This document shows, piece by piece, positions 1 to 13,500 of a stretch of 64,000 bases of DNA. The stretch spans positions 152,182,129 to 152,246,128 of the forward strand of contig CM060890.1 in assembly GCA_030762935.1 (NCBI GenBank), given 5' to 3'. Below the pieces are notes generated by a model. That model was not told where the DNA came from. It saw only the letters and a list, made by a program, of their open reading frames with translations, and did not search any database. The stretch comes from Hymenopus coronatus. Its lineage: Eukaryota > Arthropoda > Insecta > Mantodea > Hymenopodidae. The first letter of the stretch is position 1, and each line of letters opens with the position of its first letter. The position numbers were made by a program, and so were the translations under genes.

Positions 1-3000
1 ATAACAGTAAGATTGAATGACACCCTAACCTCAGCTGACTAAGTATACTATAGCAGTAAGATTGAATGACACCCTAACCTCAGCTGACTAAGTATACTAT
101 AACAGTAAGATTCAATGACACCCTAACCTCAGCTGACTAAGTATACTATAACAGTAAGATTGAATGACACCCTAACCTCATGTGACTAAGTATACTATAA
201 CAGTAAGATTGAATGGCACCCTAACCTGATGTGACTAAGTATACTATAACAGAAAGATTGAATGGCACCCTAACCTGATGTGACTAAGTATACTATAACA
301 GTAAGATTGAATGACACCCTAACCACATCTGACTAAGTATACTATAACAGTAAGATTGAATGACACCCTAACCTCATGTGACTAAGTATACTATAACAGT
401 AAGATTGAATGACACCCTAACCTCATGTGACTAAGTATACTATAACAGTAAGATTGAATAGCACCCTAACCTCATGTGACTAAGTATACTATAACAGTAA
501 GATTTAGTAGCACCCTAACCTCATGTGACTAAGTATACTATAACAGTAAGATTGAATGACACCCTAACCTCATGTGTCTAATAATACTATAACAGTAAGA
601 TTGAATAGCACCCTACCCTCATGTGACTAAGTATACTATAACAGTAAGATTGAATGACACCCTAACCTCATGTGACTAAGTATACTATAACAGTAAGATT
701 GAATAGCACCCTAACCTCAGCTGACTAAGTATACTATAACAGTAAGATTGAATGACACCCTAACCACATGTGACTAAGTATACTATAACAGTAAGATTAA
801 ATGACACCCTTACCTCAGCTGACTAAGTATACTATAACAGTAAGATTGAATGGCACCCTAACGTCATCTGACTAAGTAAATTATAACAGTATGATTGAAT
901 TGCACCCTAACCTCATCTGACTAAGTATATTATAACAGTAAGACTGAATGACACCCTAACCTAATGTGACTAAGTATACTATAATAGTAACATTGAATGA
1001 CACCCTAAGCAGATGTGACTAACTATATTATAACAGTAAAACTGAATGACACCCTAACATAATGTGACTAAGTATACTATAACAGTAAGATTGAATGGCA
1101 CCCTAACCTCATCTGACTAAGTATATTATAACAGTAAGATTAAATGACACCCTTACCTCATGTGACTAAGTATACTATAACAGTAAGATTAAATGGCACC
1201 CTAACCTCATGTGACTAAGCATACTATAACAGTAAGATTAAATGGCACCCTAACCTCATGTGACTAAGTATACTATAACAGTAAGAATAAATGGCACCCT
1301 AACCTAATCTGACTAAGTATACTATAACAGTAAGATTGAATGACACCCTAACCTGATGTGACTAAGTATACTATAACAGTAAGATTGAAAGACACCCTAA
1401 CCTCATGTGACTAAGTATACTATAACAGTAAGATTGAATGACACCCTAACCTCATGTGACTATGTATACTATAACAGTAAGATTGAATAGCACCCTAACC
1501 TCATGTGACTAAGTATACTATAACAGTAAGATTGAATGACACCCTAACCTCATGTGACTAAGTATACTATAACAGTAAGATTGAATAGCACCCTAACCTC
1601 ATGTGACTAAGTATACTATAACAGTAAGATTGAATGACACTTTAACCTGATGTGACTAACTATACTATAACAGTAAGATTAAATAACACCCTAACCTAAT
1701 GTGACTAAGTATACTATAACGGTAAGATTGAATGGCACCCTAACCTCAGCTGACTAAGTATACTATAACAGTAAGATTAAATTACACCCTAACCTCATGT
1801 GACTAAGTATACTATAACAGTAAGATTGAATGACACCCTAACCACATCTGACTAAGTATACTATAACAGTAAGATTAAATGACACCCTAACCTCAGCTGA
1901 CTAAGTATACTATAACAGTAAGATTAAATGACACCCTAACCTCATGTGACTAAGTATACTATAACAGTAAGATTAAATTACACCCTAACCTCATGTGACT
2001 AAGTATACTATAACAGTAAGATTAAATGACACCCTAACCTCAGCTGACTAAGTATACTATAACAGTAAGATTGAATGACACCCTAACCTCATGTGACTAA
2101 GTATACTATAACAGTAGGATTGAATAGCACCCTAACCTCATCTGACTAAGTATACTATAACAGTAAGTTTGAATGACACCCTAACCTCATGTGACTAAGT
2201 ATACTATAACAGTAAGATTAAATGACACCCTAACCTCATGTGACTAAGTATACTATAACAGTAAGATTAAATGGCACCCTAACCTGATGTGACTAAGTAT
2301 ACTATAACAGTAAGATTAAATGGCATTCAAACCTCATCTGACTAAGTATACTATAACAGTAAGATTAAATGGCACCCTAACCTGATGTGACTAAGTATAC
2401 TATAACAGTAAGATTAAATGACACCCTAACCTCATGTGACTAAGTATACTATAACATTAAGATTAAATGACACCCTAACCTCAGCTGACTAAGTATACTA
2501 TATCAGTAAGATTAAATGACACCCTAACCTCATGTGACTAAGTATACTATAACAGTAAGATTGAATGACACCCTAACCTCATGTGAATAAGTATACTATA
2601 ACTGTAAGATTAAATGACACCCTAACCTCAGCTGACTAAGTATACTATAACAGTAAGATTGAATCACACCCTAACCTCATGTGACTAAGTATACTATAAC
2701 AGTAAGATTGAATAGCACCCTAACCTCATGTGACTAAGTATACTATAACAGTAAGATTAAATGACACCATAACCTCAGCTGACTAAGTATACTATAACAG
2801 TATGATTGAATGACACCCTAACCTCAGCTGACTAAGTATACTATAACAGTAAGATTGAATGACACCTTAACCTCAGCTGACTAAGTATACTATAACAGTA
2901 AGATTGAATGACACCCTAACCTCATGTGACTAAGTATACTATAACAGTAAGATTGAATGGCCCCCTAACCTTATCTGACTAAGTAAATTACAACAGTATG

Positions 3001-6000
3001 ATTCAATTGCACGCTCACCTCATCTGACTAAGTAAATTATAACAGTAAGATTGAATGGCACCCTAACCTGATGTGACTAAGTATACTATAACAGTAAGAT
3101 TGAATGGCACCCTAACCTCATCTGACTAAGTAAATTATAACAGTATGATTGAATTGCACCCTAACCTCATCTGACTAAGTAAATTATAACAGTATGATTG
3201 AATTGCACCCTAACCTCATCTGACTAAGTAAATTATAACAGTATGATTGAATTGCACCCTAACCTCATCTGACTAAGTAAATTATAACAGTAAGATTGAA
3301 TTGCACCCTAACCTCATCTGACTAAGTATACTATAACAGTAAGATTGAATGGCACCCTAACCTCAGCTGACTAAGTATACTATAACAGTAAGATTAAATG
3401 GCACCCTAACCTCATGTGACTAAGTATACTATAACAGTAAGATTAAATGGCACCCTAACCTCATGTGACTAAGTATACTATAACAGTAAGATTGAATGGC
3501 ACCCTAACCTCATCTGACTAAGTATACTATAACAGTAAGATTGAATGGCACCCTAACCTCATGAGACTATGTATACTATAACAGTAAGATTAAATGACAC
3601 CCTAACCTCATCTGACTAAGTAAACTATAACAGTAAGATTAAATGACACCCTAACCTCATCTGACTAAGTAAACTATAACAGTAAGATTGAATGACACCC
3701 TAACCTCATCTGACTAAGTAAACTATAACAGTAAGATTGAATGGCACCCTAACCTCATCTGACTAAGTATACTATAACAGTAGGATTAAATGGCACCCTA
3801 ACCTCATCTTACTAAGTAAACTATAACAGTAAGATTGAATGACACCCTAACCTCATCTGACTAAGTAAACTATAACAGTAAGATTGAATGACACCCTAAC
3901 CTAATCTGACTAAGTATACTATAACAGTAAGATTGAATGACACCCTAACCTAATCTAAGTAAACTATAACAGTAAGATTGAATGACACCCTAACCTCAGC
4001 TGACTAAGTATACTATAACAGTATAATTGAATGACACCCTAACCTCAGCTGACTAAGTATACTATAACAGTAAGATTCAATGACACCCTAACCTCAGCTG
4101 ACTAAGTATAATATAACAGTAAGATTGAATGACACCCGAACCTCATGTGACTAAGTATACTATAACAGTAAGATTGAATGGCACCCTAACCTGATGTGAC
4201 TAAGTATACTATAACAGAAAGATTGAATGGCACCCTAACCTGATGTGACTAAGTATACTATAACAGTAAGATTGAATGACACCCTAACCACATCTGACTA
4301 AGTATACTATAACAGTAAGATTGAATGACACCCTAACCTCATGTGACTAAGTATACTATAACAGTAAGATTGAATGACACCCTAACCTCATGTGACTAAT
4401 TATACTATAACAGTAAGATTGAATAGCACCCTAACCTCATGTGTCTAATAATACTATAACAGTAAGATTGAATGACACCCTAACCTCATGTGTCTAATAA
4501 TAGTATAACAATAAGATTGAATAGCACCCTACTCTCATGTGACTAAGTATACTATAACAGTAAGATTGAATAGCACCCTAACCTCATGTGACTAAGTATA
4601 CTATAACAGTAAGATTGAATGACACCCTAACCTCATGTGACTAAGTATACTATAACAGTAAGATTGAATAGCACCCTAACCTCAGCTGACTAAGTATACT
4701 ATAACAGTAAGATTGAATAGCACCCTAACCTCAGCTGACTAAGTATACTATAACAGTAAGATTGCATAGCACCCTAACCTCATGTGACTAAGTATACTAT
4801 AACAGTAAGATTGAATGACACCCTAACCTCATGTGACTAAGTATACTATAACAGTAAGATTGAATAGCACCCTAACCTCATGTGACTAAGTATACTATAA
4901 CAGTAAGATTGAATAGCACCCTAACCTCATGTGACTAAGTATACTATAACAGTAAGATTGAATAGCACCCTAACCTCAGCTGACTAAGTATACTATAACA
5001 GTAAGATTGAATGACACCCTAACCTCATGTGACTAAGTATACTATAACAGTAAGATTAAATGACACCCTAACCTCAGCTGACTAAGTATACTATAATAGT
5101 AAGATTGAATGACACCCTAACCTCAGCTGACTAAGTATACTATAACAGTAAGATTAATTGACACCCTAACCTCATGTGACTAAGTATACTATAACAGTAA
5201 GATTAAATGGCACTCTAACCTCAGCTAACTAAGTATACTATAACAGTAATTTTAAATGACACCCTAACCTCATGTGACTAAGTTTACTATAACAGTAAGA
5301 TTGAATGAAACCCTAACCTCATGTGACTAAGTATACTATAACAGTAACATTAAATGACTACCTAACCTCAGCTGACTAAGTATACTATAACAGTAAGATT
5401 GAATGACACCCTAACCTCATGTGACTAAGTATACTATAACAGTAAGATTGAATAGCACACTAACCTCATCTGACTAAGTATACTATAACAGTAAGATTAA
5501 ATGACACCCTAACCTCATGTGACTAAGAATACTATAACAGTAAGATTAAATGGCTCCCTAACCTGATGTGACTAAGTATACTATAAGAGTAAGATTAAAT
5601 GGCACCCTAACCTCATCTGACTAAGTATACTATAACAGTAAGATTAAATGGCACCCTAACCTGATGTGACTAAGTATACTATAACAGTAAGATTAAATGA
5701 CACCCTAACCTCATGTGACTAAGTATACTATAACAGTAAGATTAAATGACACCCTAACCTCAGCTGACTAAGTATACTATTACAGTAAGATTAAATGACA
5801 CCCTAACCTCATGTGACTAAGTATACTATAATAGTAAGATTGAATGACAACCTAACCTCATGTGACTAAGTATACTATAACAGTAAGATTAAATGACACC
5901 CTAACATCAGCTGACTAAGTATACTATAACAGTAAGATTGAATGACACCCTAACCTCATGTGACTAAGTATACTATAACAGTAAGATTGAATAGCACCCT

Positions 6001-7190
6001 AACCTCATGTGACTAAGTATGCTATAACAGTAAGATTAAATGACACCCTAACCTCATGTGACTAAGTATACTATAACAGTAAGATTAAATGGCACCCTAA
6101 CCTGATGTGACTAAGTATACTATAACAGTAAGATTAAATGGCACCCTAACCTCATCTGACTAAGTATACTATAACAGTAAGATTAAATGGCACTCTAACC
6201 TGATGTGACTAAGTATACTATAACAGTAAGATTGAATGGCACCCTAACCTCATCTGACTAAGTATACTATAACAGTAAGATTGAATGGCACCCTAACCTC
6301 ATCTGACTAAGTAAATTATAACAGTATGATTGAATTGCACCCTAACCTCATCTGACTAAGTAAATTATAACAGTAAGATTGAATGGCACCCTAACCTCAT
6401 CTAACTAAGTATACTATAACAGTAAGATTGAATGGCACCCTAACCTCATCTGACTAAGTAAATTATAACAGTATGATTGAATTGCACCCTAACCTCATCT
6501 GACTATGTAAATTATAACAGTATGATTGAATTGCACCGTAACCTCATGTGACTAAGTAAATTATAACAGTAAGATTGAATGGCACCCTAACCTCATCTGA
6601 CTAATTATACTATAACAGTAAGATTGAATGGCACCCTAACCTCAGCTGACTAAGTATACTATAACAGTAAGATTAAATGGCACCCTAACCTCATGTGACT
6701 AAGTATACTATAACAGTAAGATTAAATGGCACCCTAACCTCATGTGACTAAGTATACTATAACAGTAAGATTGAATGGGACCCTAACCTCATGTGACTAA
6801 GTATACTATAACAATAAGATTAAATGGCACCCTAACCTCATCTGACTAAGTATACTATAACAGTAAGATTAAATGGCACCCTAACCTCGTCTGACTAAGT
6901 AAACTATAACAGTAAGATTGAATGACACCCTAACCTCATCTGACTAAGTAAACTATAACAGTAAGATTGAATGACACCCTAACCTAATCTGACTAAGTAT
7001 ACTATAACAGTAAGATTGAATGACACCCTAACCTCATGTGACTAAGTATACTATAACAGTAAGATTGAATGGCACCCTAACCTGATGTGACTAAGTACAC
7101 TATAACAGAAAGATTGAATGGCACCCTAACCTGATGTGACTAAGTATACTATAACAGTAAGATTGAATGGCACCCTAACCTCATGTGACT
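1..7190. repeat. 49-bp satellite, family A, block 1
   Basis: Head-to-tail 49-bp monomers carrying the signatures ATAACAGTAAGATTGAATG, ACACCCTAACC and TGACTAAGTATACT. Monomers differ mainly at the base after GAATG/AAATG (A or G), at the C[A/G]NNTG hexamer (CAGCTG, CATGTG, CATCTG, GATGTG), and at TATACT versus AAATTAT. The block is itself a large duplication: the rare variant AGAAAGATTGAATGGC occurs at 251, 4216 and 7107, spaced 3965 and 2891 bp (the latter exactly 59 monomers). Stops occur in all frames and no gene is present. Confidence 0.97.
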
Positions 7191-10100
7191 AACGATACTT
7201 GAATAGTCACACTGGATGGGAGCCCAACTACATCTGACTATGGATACTAGAACAGTTAGGCTGGATGACCGCCCAACCTTATCTTACTAAGGATACTATA
7301 ACATTTAGACTGGATGACCGCCCAACCTCATCTTACTAAGGATACTATAACAGTTAGACTGGATGACCGCCCAACCTTATCTTACTAAGGATACTATAAC
7401 AGTTAGGCTGGATGACCGCCCAACCTTATCTTACTAAGGATACTAGAACAGTTAGGCTGGATGACCGCCCAACCTTATCTTACTAAGGATACTATAACAT
7501 TTAGACTGGATGACCGCCCAACCTTATCTTACTAAGGATACTAGAACAGTTAGACTGGATGACCGCCCAACCTCATCTGACTAAGGATACTAGAACAGTT
7601 AGACTGGATGACCGCCCAACCTTATCTTACTAAGGATACTAGAACGTTTAGACTGGATGACCGCCCAACCTTACCTTACTAAGGATACTATAACAGTTAG
7701 ACTGGATGACCGCCCAACCTCATCTGACTAAGGATAATAGAACAGTTAGACGGATGGTACCCTAACCTCATCTGACTAAGAATACTAGAACAGTGACACT
7801 GTATGGCGGCCTAACCTCATCTGACTAAGGATACTGTAACTGTTAGACTGTATGGCGGCCTAACCTCATCTGACTAAGGATACTGTAACTGTTAGACTGT
7901 ATGGCGGCGTAACCTCACCTGACTAGGAACACAAGAGCAGTTAGACTGGATGGCATCCTAACTTCGTGTGATAAAGGACACAAGAGGAGTTAGATTGGAT
8001 GGCACCCTAACCTCATGTTATTAAGGATAACACAGTATTTAGACTGGATGGCACCCAAACGCCCACTGCCGAAGAATACTACAGCGGTTAGACTGAATCG
8101 GAGCATACCTTCATCTGACTAAGTATATTAGATCAGTTAGACTGGAAGGAACCTTAACCTCATGTGATTAAAGATACTGGAGCAGTTAGACTGAATAGCA
8201 CCCTAACCTCATCTGACTAAGGATACTAGAGCAGTTAGTCTGAATGGCACCCTAACCTCAGCCGACGAAGCAAACTAGTGCAGTCAAAATTGATGTCATC
8301 CTAAGCTCATCAGCTTAAAGATACTACAGCTGTTGGACCGGATGGCACCCTAACCACATCTGACTAAAAACCTAGAGCAGTTAGACTGGATGGCACCCTA
8401 GCGCATTTGACCAAGGATACTAGAGCAGTTAGACTGGATGGCACCCTAACCACATCTGACTAAGGAACCTAGAGCAGATAGACTGGATGGCACCCTTACC
8501 TCATGTGGCTAAGAATACTAGAGTAGTTAGACTGGATGGAACCCTAATCTCATCTGACTATGCATACTAGAGCAGTTAGACTGAATGGTAGCCCAACCTC
8601 ATTTGACTTAGGATACTAGAGCTGTTAGACTGGATGGCAGCCAAGCCTCATTTGACTAAGGATAGTAGAGCAGTTAGACTGAATGGCAGCCCAACCTCAT
8701 CTGACTAAGGATACTAGAGCAGTTACACTGGATGGCACCATAACCTCATGTGCCTAAGGATACTAGAACAGTTGGACTGGATGACACCCTAATCATCTGT
8801 CCAAGGATACTGTAACATTAGGACTGAATGCCATACTAACCCCATCTGACCAAGGATGCTACAACAGACTGAATGGCAGCCTAACCCCCTCTGAGTAAGG
8901 ATACTGGAACAGTTAGACTGGAGGGCAGCCTAACCTCATCTGACTAAGGATGCTAGAGCAATTAGACTGAATGGCAGCACAACCTCATCTGACTAAGGAT
9001 ACTAGAACAGTTATAGTGGATTACAGCCCAACCTGAACTGACTAAGGGTACTAGAACAGTTAGAGTGGATGGCAGCCCGACCTCATCTGACAAAGAAAAC
9101 TAGAACAGTTAGAGTGGATGGAACCCCAACATCATCTGACTAAGGATACTAGAACAGTTAGAGTGGATGGCAGCCCAACCTCACGTGACTATAGATACTA
9201 GAACAGTTAGAGTGGATGGCAGCCCAACCTCATCTTACTAAGGAAACTAGAACAGTTAGAGGGGATGGCAGCCTACCCTCATCTGACTAAGGATATTAGA
9301 GTAGCTAGACTGAATGGCAGCCTAACCATTTATGATAAGCATACTAGAGTAGTTAGACTGGATGGCAGCCCAACCTCATCTGACTAAGGATACTAGAACC
9401 GTAAGAGTGGATGGCAGCCCAACCTCATCTGACTAAGGATACTAAAACAGTTACACTGAATTGTAGCCTAACCTCATCTGACTAAAGCTACTAGAGTAGT
9501 TAGACTGAATGGAAGCCCAACCTCATTTGACTAAGCATACTAGAACAGTAAGAGTGGATGGCAGCCCAACCTTATCTGACTAAGGATATTATAACAGTTA
9601 GACTGAATTGCAGCCCAACCTCATCTGACTAAGGATACTAGAGTACTTGGACTAAATGGCAGCCTAACCTAATTTGACTAAAGATACTAGAACAGTTGGA
9701 GTAGAGGCCGCCCAACCTCATTTGATAAACGATACTAGAACAGTTAGACTGGATGGCAGCGTAACCTCATCTGACCAAGTATACTAGAGCAGTTAGACTG
9801 ATTGGCAGCCTAACCTCATCTGACTAAGGATACTATATCAGTTAGATAGGATGTCAACCCAACCTCATCTGAATAACGATACTAGAGCAGTTAGACTAGA
9901 TGGCAGCCCAACGTCATCTTACTAAGGATACTAGCACAGTTAGACTAGATGGCAGCCCAACGTCATCTGACTAAGGATACTAGCACAGTTAGACTGGATG
10001 GCAGCCCAAAGTCATCTGACTAAGGATACTAGCACAGTTAGACTAGATGGCAGCCCAAAGTCATCTGACTAAGGATACTAGCACAGTTAGACTGGATGGC

Positions 10101-13100
10101 ACACTAACCTCATCTGACTAAGGATACTAGCACAGTTAGACTGGATGGCAGCCCAAAGTCATCTGACTAAGGATACTAGCACAGTTATACTGGATGGCAC
10201 ACTAACCTCATCTGACTAAGGATACTAGCACAGTTATACTGGATGGCACACTAACCTCATCTGACTAAGGATACTAGCACAGTTAGACTAGATGGCAGCC
10301 CAAAGTCATCTGACTAAGGATACTAGCACAGTTAGACTGGATGGCAGCCCAAAGTCATCTGACTAAGGATACTAGCACAGTTAGACTGGATGGCAGCCCA
10401 ACGTCATCTGACTAAGGATACTAGCACAGTTAGACTGGATGGCAGCCCAACGTCATTCTGACTAAGGATACAAGCACAGTTATACTGGATGGCACACTAA
10501 CCTCATCTGACTAAGGATACTGGAGCAGTTAGACTGGATGGCAGCCCAACGTCATTCTGACTAAGGATACAAGCACAGTTAGACTGGATGGCACACTAAC
10601 CTCATCTGACTAAGGATACTGGAGCAGTTAGACTGGATGGCAGCCCAACGTCATCTGACTATGGATACTAGCACAGTTATACTGGATGGCACACTAACCT
10701 CATCTGACTAACGATACTAGAGCAGTTAGACTGAATGGCAGCCCAAAGTCATCTTACTAAGGATACTAGCACAGTTATACTGGATGGCACACTAACCTCA
10801 TCTGAATAACGATACTAGAGCAGTTAGACTAGATGGCAGCCCAACGTCATCTTACTAAGGATACTAGCACAGTTAGACTGGATGGCACACTAACCTCATC
10901 TGACTAACGATACTAGAGCAGTTAGACTGAATGGCAGCCCAAAGTCATCTTACTAAGGATACTAGCACAGTTATACTGGATGGCACACTAACCTCATCTG
11001 AATAACGATACTAGAGCAGTTAGACTAGATGGCAGCCCAACGTCATCTGACTAAGGATACTAGCACACTTAGACTGGATGGCACACTAACCTCATCTGAC
11101 TAAGGATACCAAAGCAGTTAGACTGCATGACATCCTAACCTCATGTGACTAGGGATACTTGAGCAGTTAGACTGGATCTCACCTTACCCTCATGTGACAA
11201 AGGATGACAGAACATTCAGACTTTAAGGCACCCTAACCTCATGTGACTAAGGATACTAGAGCAGTTAGTAAGGAAGGGATACTAAAATCCTCTGACTAAG
11301 GAGACTAGAACAGTTAGACTGGATGACAGCCTGACCTCATCTGACTAGGGATACTAGAGCAGCTAGAATTAATTGTACCCTAACTTCGTGTGACCGAGGA
11401 TGCTACAACAGTTAGACTGAACGGAACCCTAACCCCATATGACAAAGGATGTTTGAACATTTATACTGGATGGCACCTTAACCTCATGTGACTAAGGATG
11501 CTAGAGCAGTTAGAGTGGATGGCACCCTAACTCTATCTGACTAAGGACACTAGAACAATCATACTGGATGCCAACCTTACATCATAGGACTATGGATGCT
11601 AGAACACTTATACTGGACGGCACCCTAACTCTATCTGACTAAGGACACTAGAACAGTCATTCTGGATGCCAACCTTACATCATAGGACTATGGATGCTAG
11701 AACACTTATACTGGATGGCACCATGACCTCATGTGACTAAGGATGCTAGAGCAGTTAGAGTGGATGGCACCCTAACTCTATCTGACTAAGGACACTAGAA
11801 CAATCATACTGGATGCCAACCTTACATCATAGGACTATGGATGCTAGAACACTTATACTGGACGGCACCCTAACTCTATCTGACTAAGGACACTAGAACA
11901 GTCATTCTGGATGCCAACCTTACATCATAGGACTATGGATGCTAGAACACTTATACTGGATGGCACCTTAACCTCATGTGACTAAGGATGCTAGAGCAGT
12001 TAGAGTGGATGGCACCCTAACTCTATCTGACTAAGGACTCTAGAACAGTCATTCTGGATGCCAACCTTACATCATAGGACTATGGATGCTAGAACACTTA
12101 TACTGGATGGCACCATGACCTCATGTGACAAAGGATGCTAGAGCATTTAGAGTGAATGGCATGCTAACCCCATCTGACTAAGGATACTAGACAAGTTATA
12201 CTGGATGGCACCGTAACCTCATGTGACTAAGGACGCTAGAGCAGTTAGAGTGGATGTAACCCAACCTCATTTGAGTAAGGATACAAGAACAGTTAGAGTG
12301 GATGGAACCCCAACCTCATCTGACTTAGGATACTAGAACAGTTAGACTGGATGGCAGCCCAGCAACATGCGACTAAGGATACTAGAGCAGTTAAACTGGA
12401 TGACAACCTAACCTCATGTCGCCAAGGATACTAGAACAGTTAGACTGAATGGCATCCTAACTTCCTCTGTCTAATATTACTAGCACAGTTAGACTGGATG
12501 GCAGCCTAAACTCATCTGACAAAGAATATTAGAACAGTTAGACTGGATGGCACCCTATTCTCATCTGACTAAGGATAGTAGTACTGTTAGTCTGGATGGC
12601 AGCCTAACCTCATCTGACTAAGGAGACTAGAGCAATTAGAGTGGATGGCACCCTAACCTATTCTGACTAAGGATACTAGATCAGTTAGACTGAATGGCAG
12701 GACAACCTCATCTAACTAAGGATACCAGGACAGTTGGACTGGATGGCAACCCAATCTCATCTGACTAAGAATACTGGAGCAGTTAGAGTGGATGGCAACC
12801 TAACCTCATCTGCCTATGGATACTACAAAAGTTAGTCTGGATGGCAGCCTAACCTAATCTGACTAAGGATACTAAAACAATTAGACTGGATGGCAGGCCA
12901 ACCTTCTCTAGCTAAGGATACTAGAACAGGTAGACTGAATGGGAGCCTAACCTCATCTGAATAAGGACACTAGAACAGTTATACTGAACTGCGCCCTAAC
13001 TTCATCTGACTAAGTATACTATAACAGTAAGATTGAATGGCACATTAACCTCATCTGACTAAGGATACTAGAACAGTTAGAATGGATGACAGCCCAACCT

Positions 13101-13500
13101 CATCTAACTAAGGATGTAGAACAGTTAGACTGGATGGTACCTTAACCTCATCTGACTTAGTATAATAGAACTGTGAGATTTATGTCAGCCTAACCTCATC
13201 TGACCAAGGATACAAGAACTGTTAGACTGTATGGCAGCCTAACCTCATCTGACTAGGAATATTAGAACAGTTAGACTGGATGGCACCCTAACCTCATCTA
13301 GCTAAGGATACTGGAACAGTGAGACTGTATGGCAGCCTGACCTCATCTGACTAAGGATACTAGAACTGTTTCACTCTATGGCAGCCTAACCTCATCTGAC
13401 TAGGAATATTAGAACAGTAAGACTGGATGGCACCTTTACCTGATCTGATTAAGGATACTAGAACAGTTAGACTGTATGGCACCCTAACCTTATGTGACTA
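7191..13500. repeat. 49-bp satellite, family B, block 1
   Basis: Same 49-bp period as family A but with a different consensus: GGATACTAGAACAGTTAGAC, TGGATGGCAGCCCAACC, CATCTGACTAA. Sub-blocks are a homogeneous GATGACCGCCCAACC run (about 7240-7740), a divergent stretch (7740-9880), a homogeneous CTAGCACAGTTAGACTGG run (9880-11,090), and a divergent stretch containing a five-monomer higher-order repeat (11,480-12,130). The change from A to B is abrupt near AACGATACTTGAATAG at 7191. No gene seen. Confidence 0.95.

Noticed and set aside
1..7190. CCTAACCT in each monomer as insect telomere (TTAGG)n
   Set aside because: It is only 1.6 telomere units inside a 49-bp monomer; no run of the pentamer is present.
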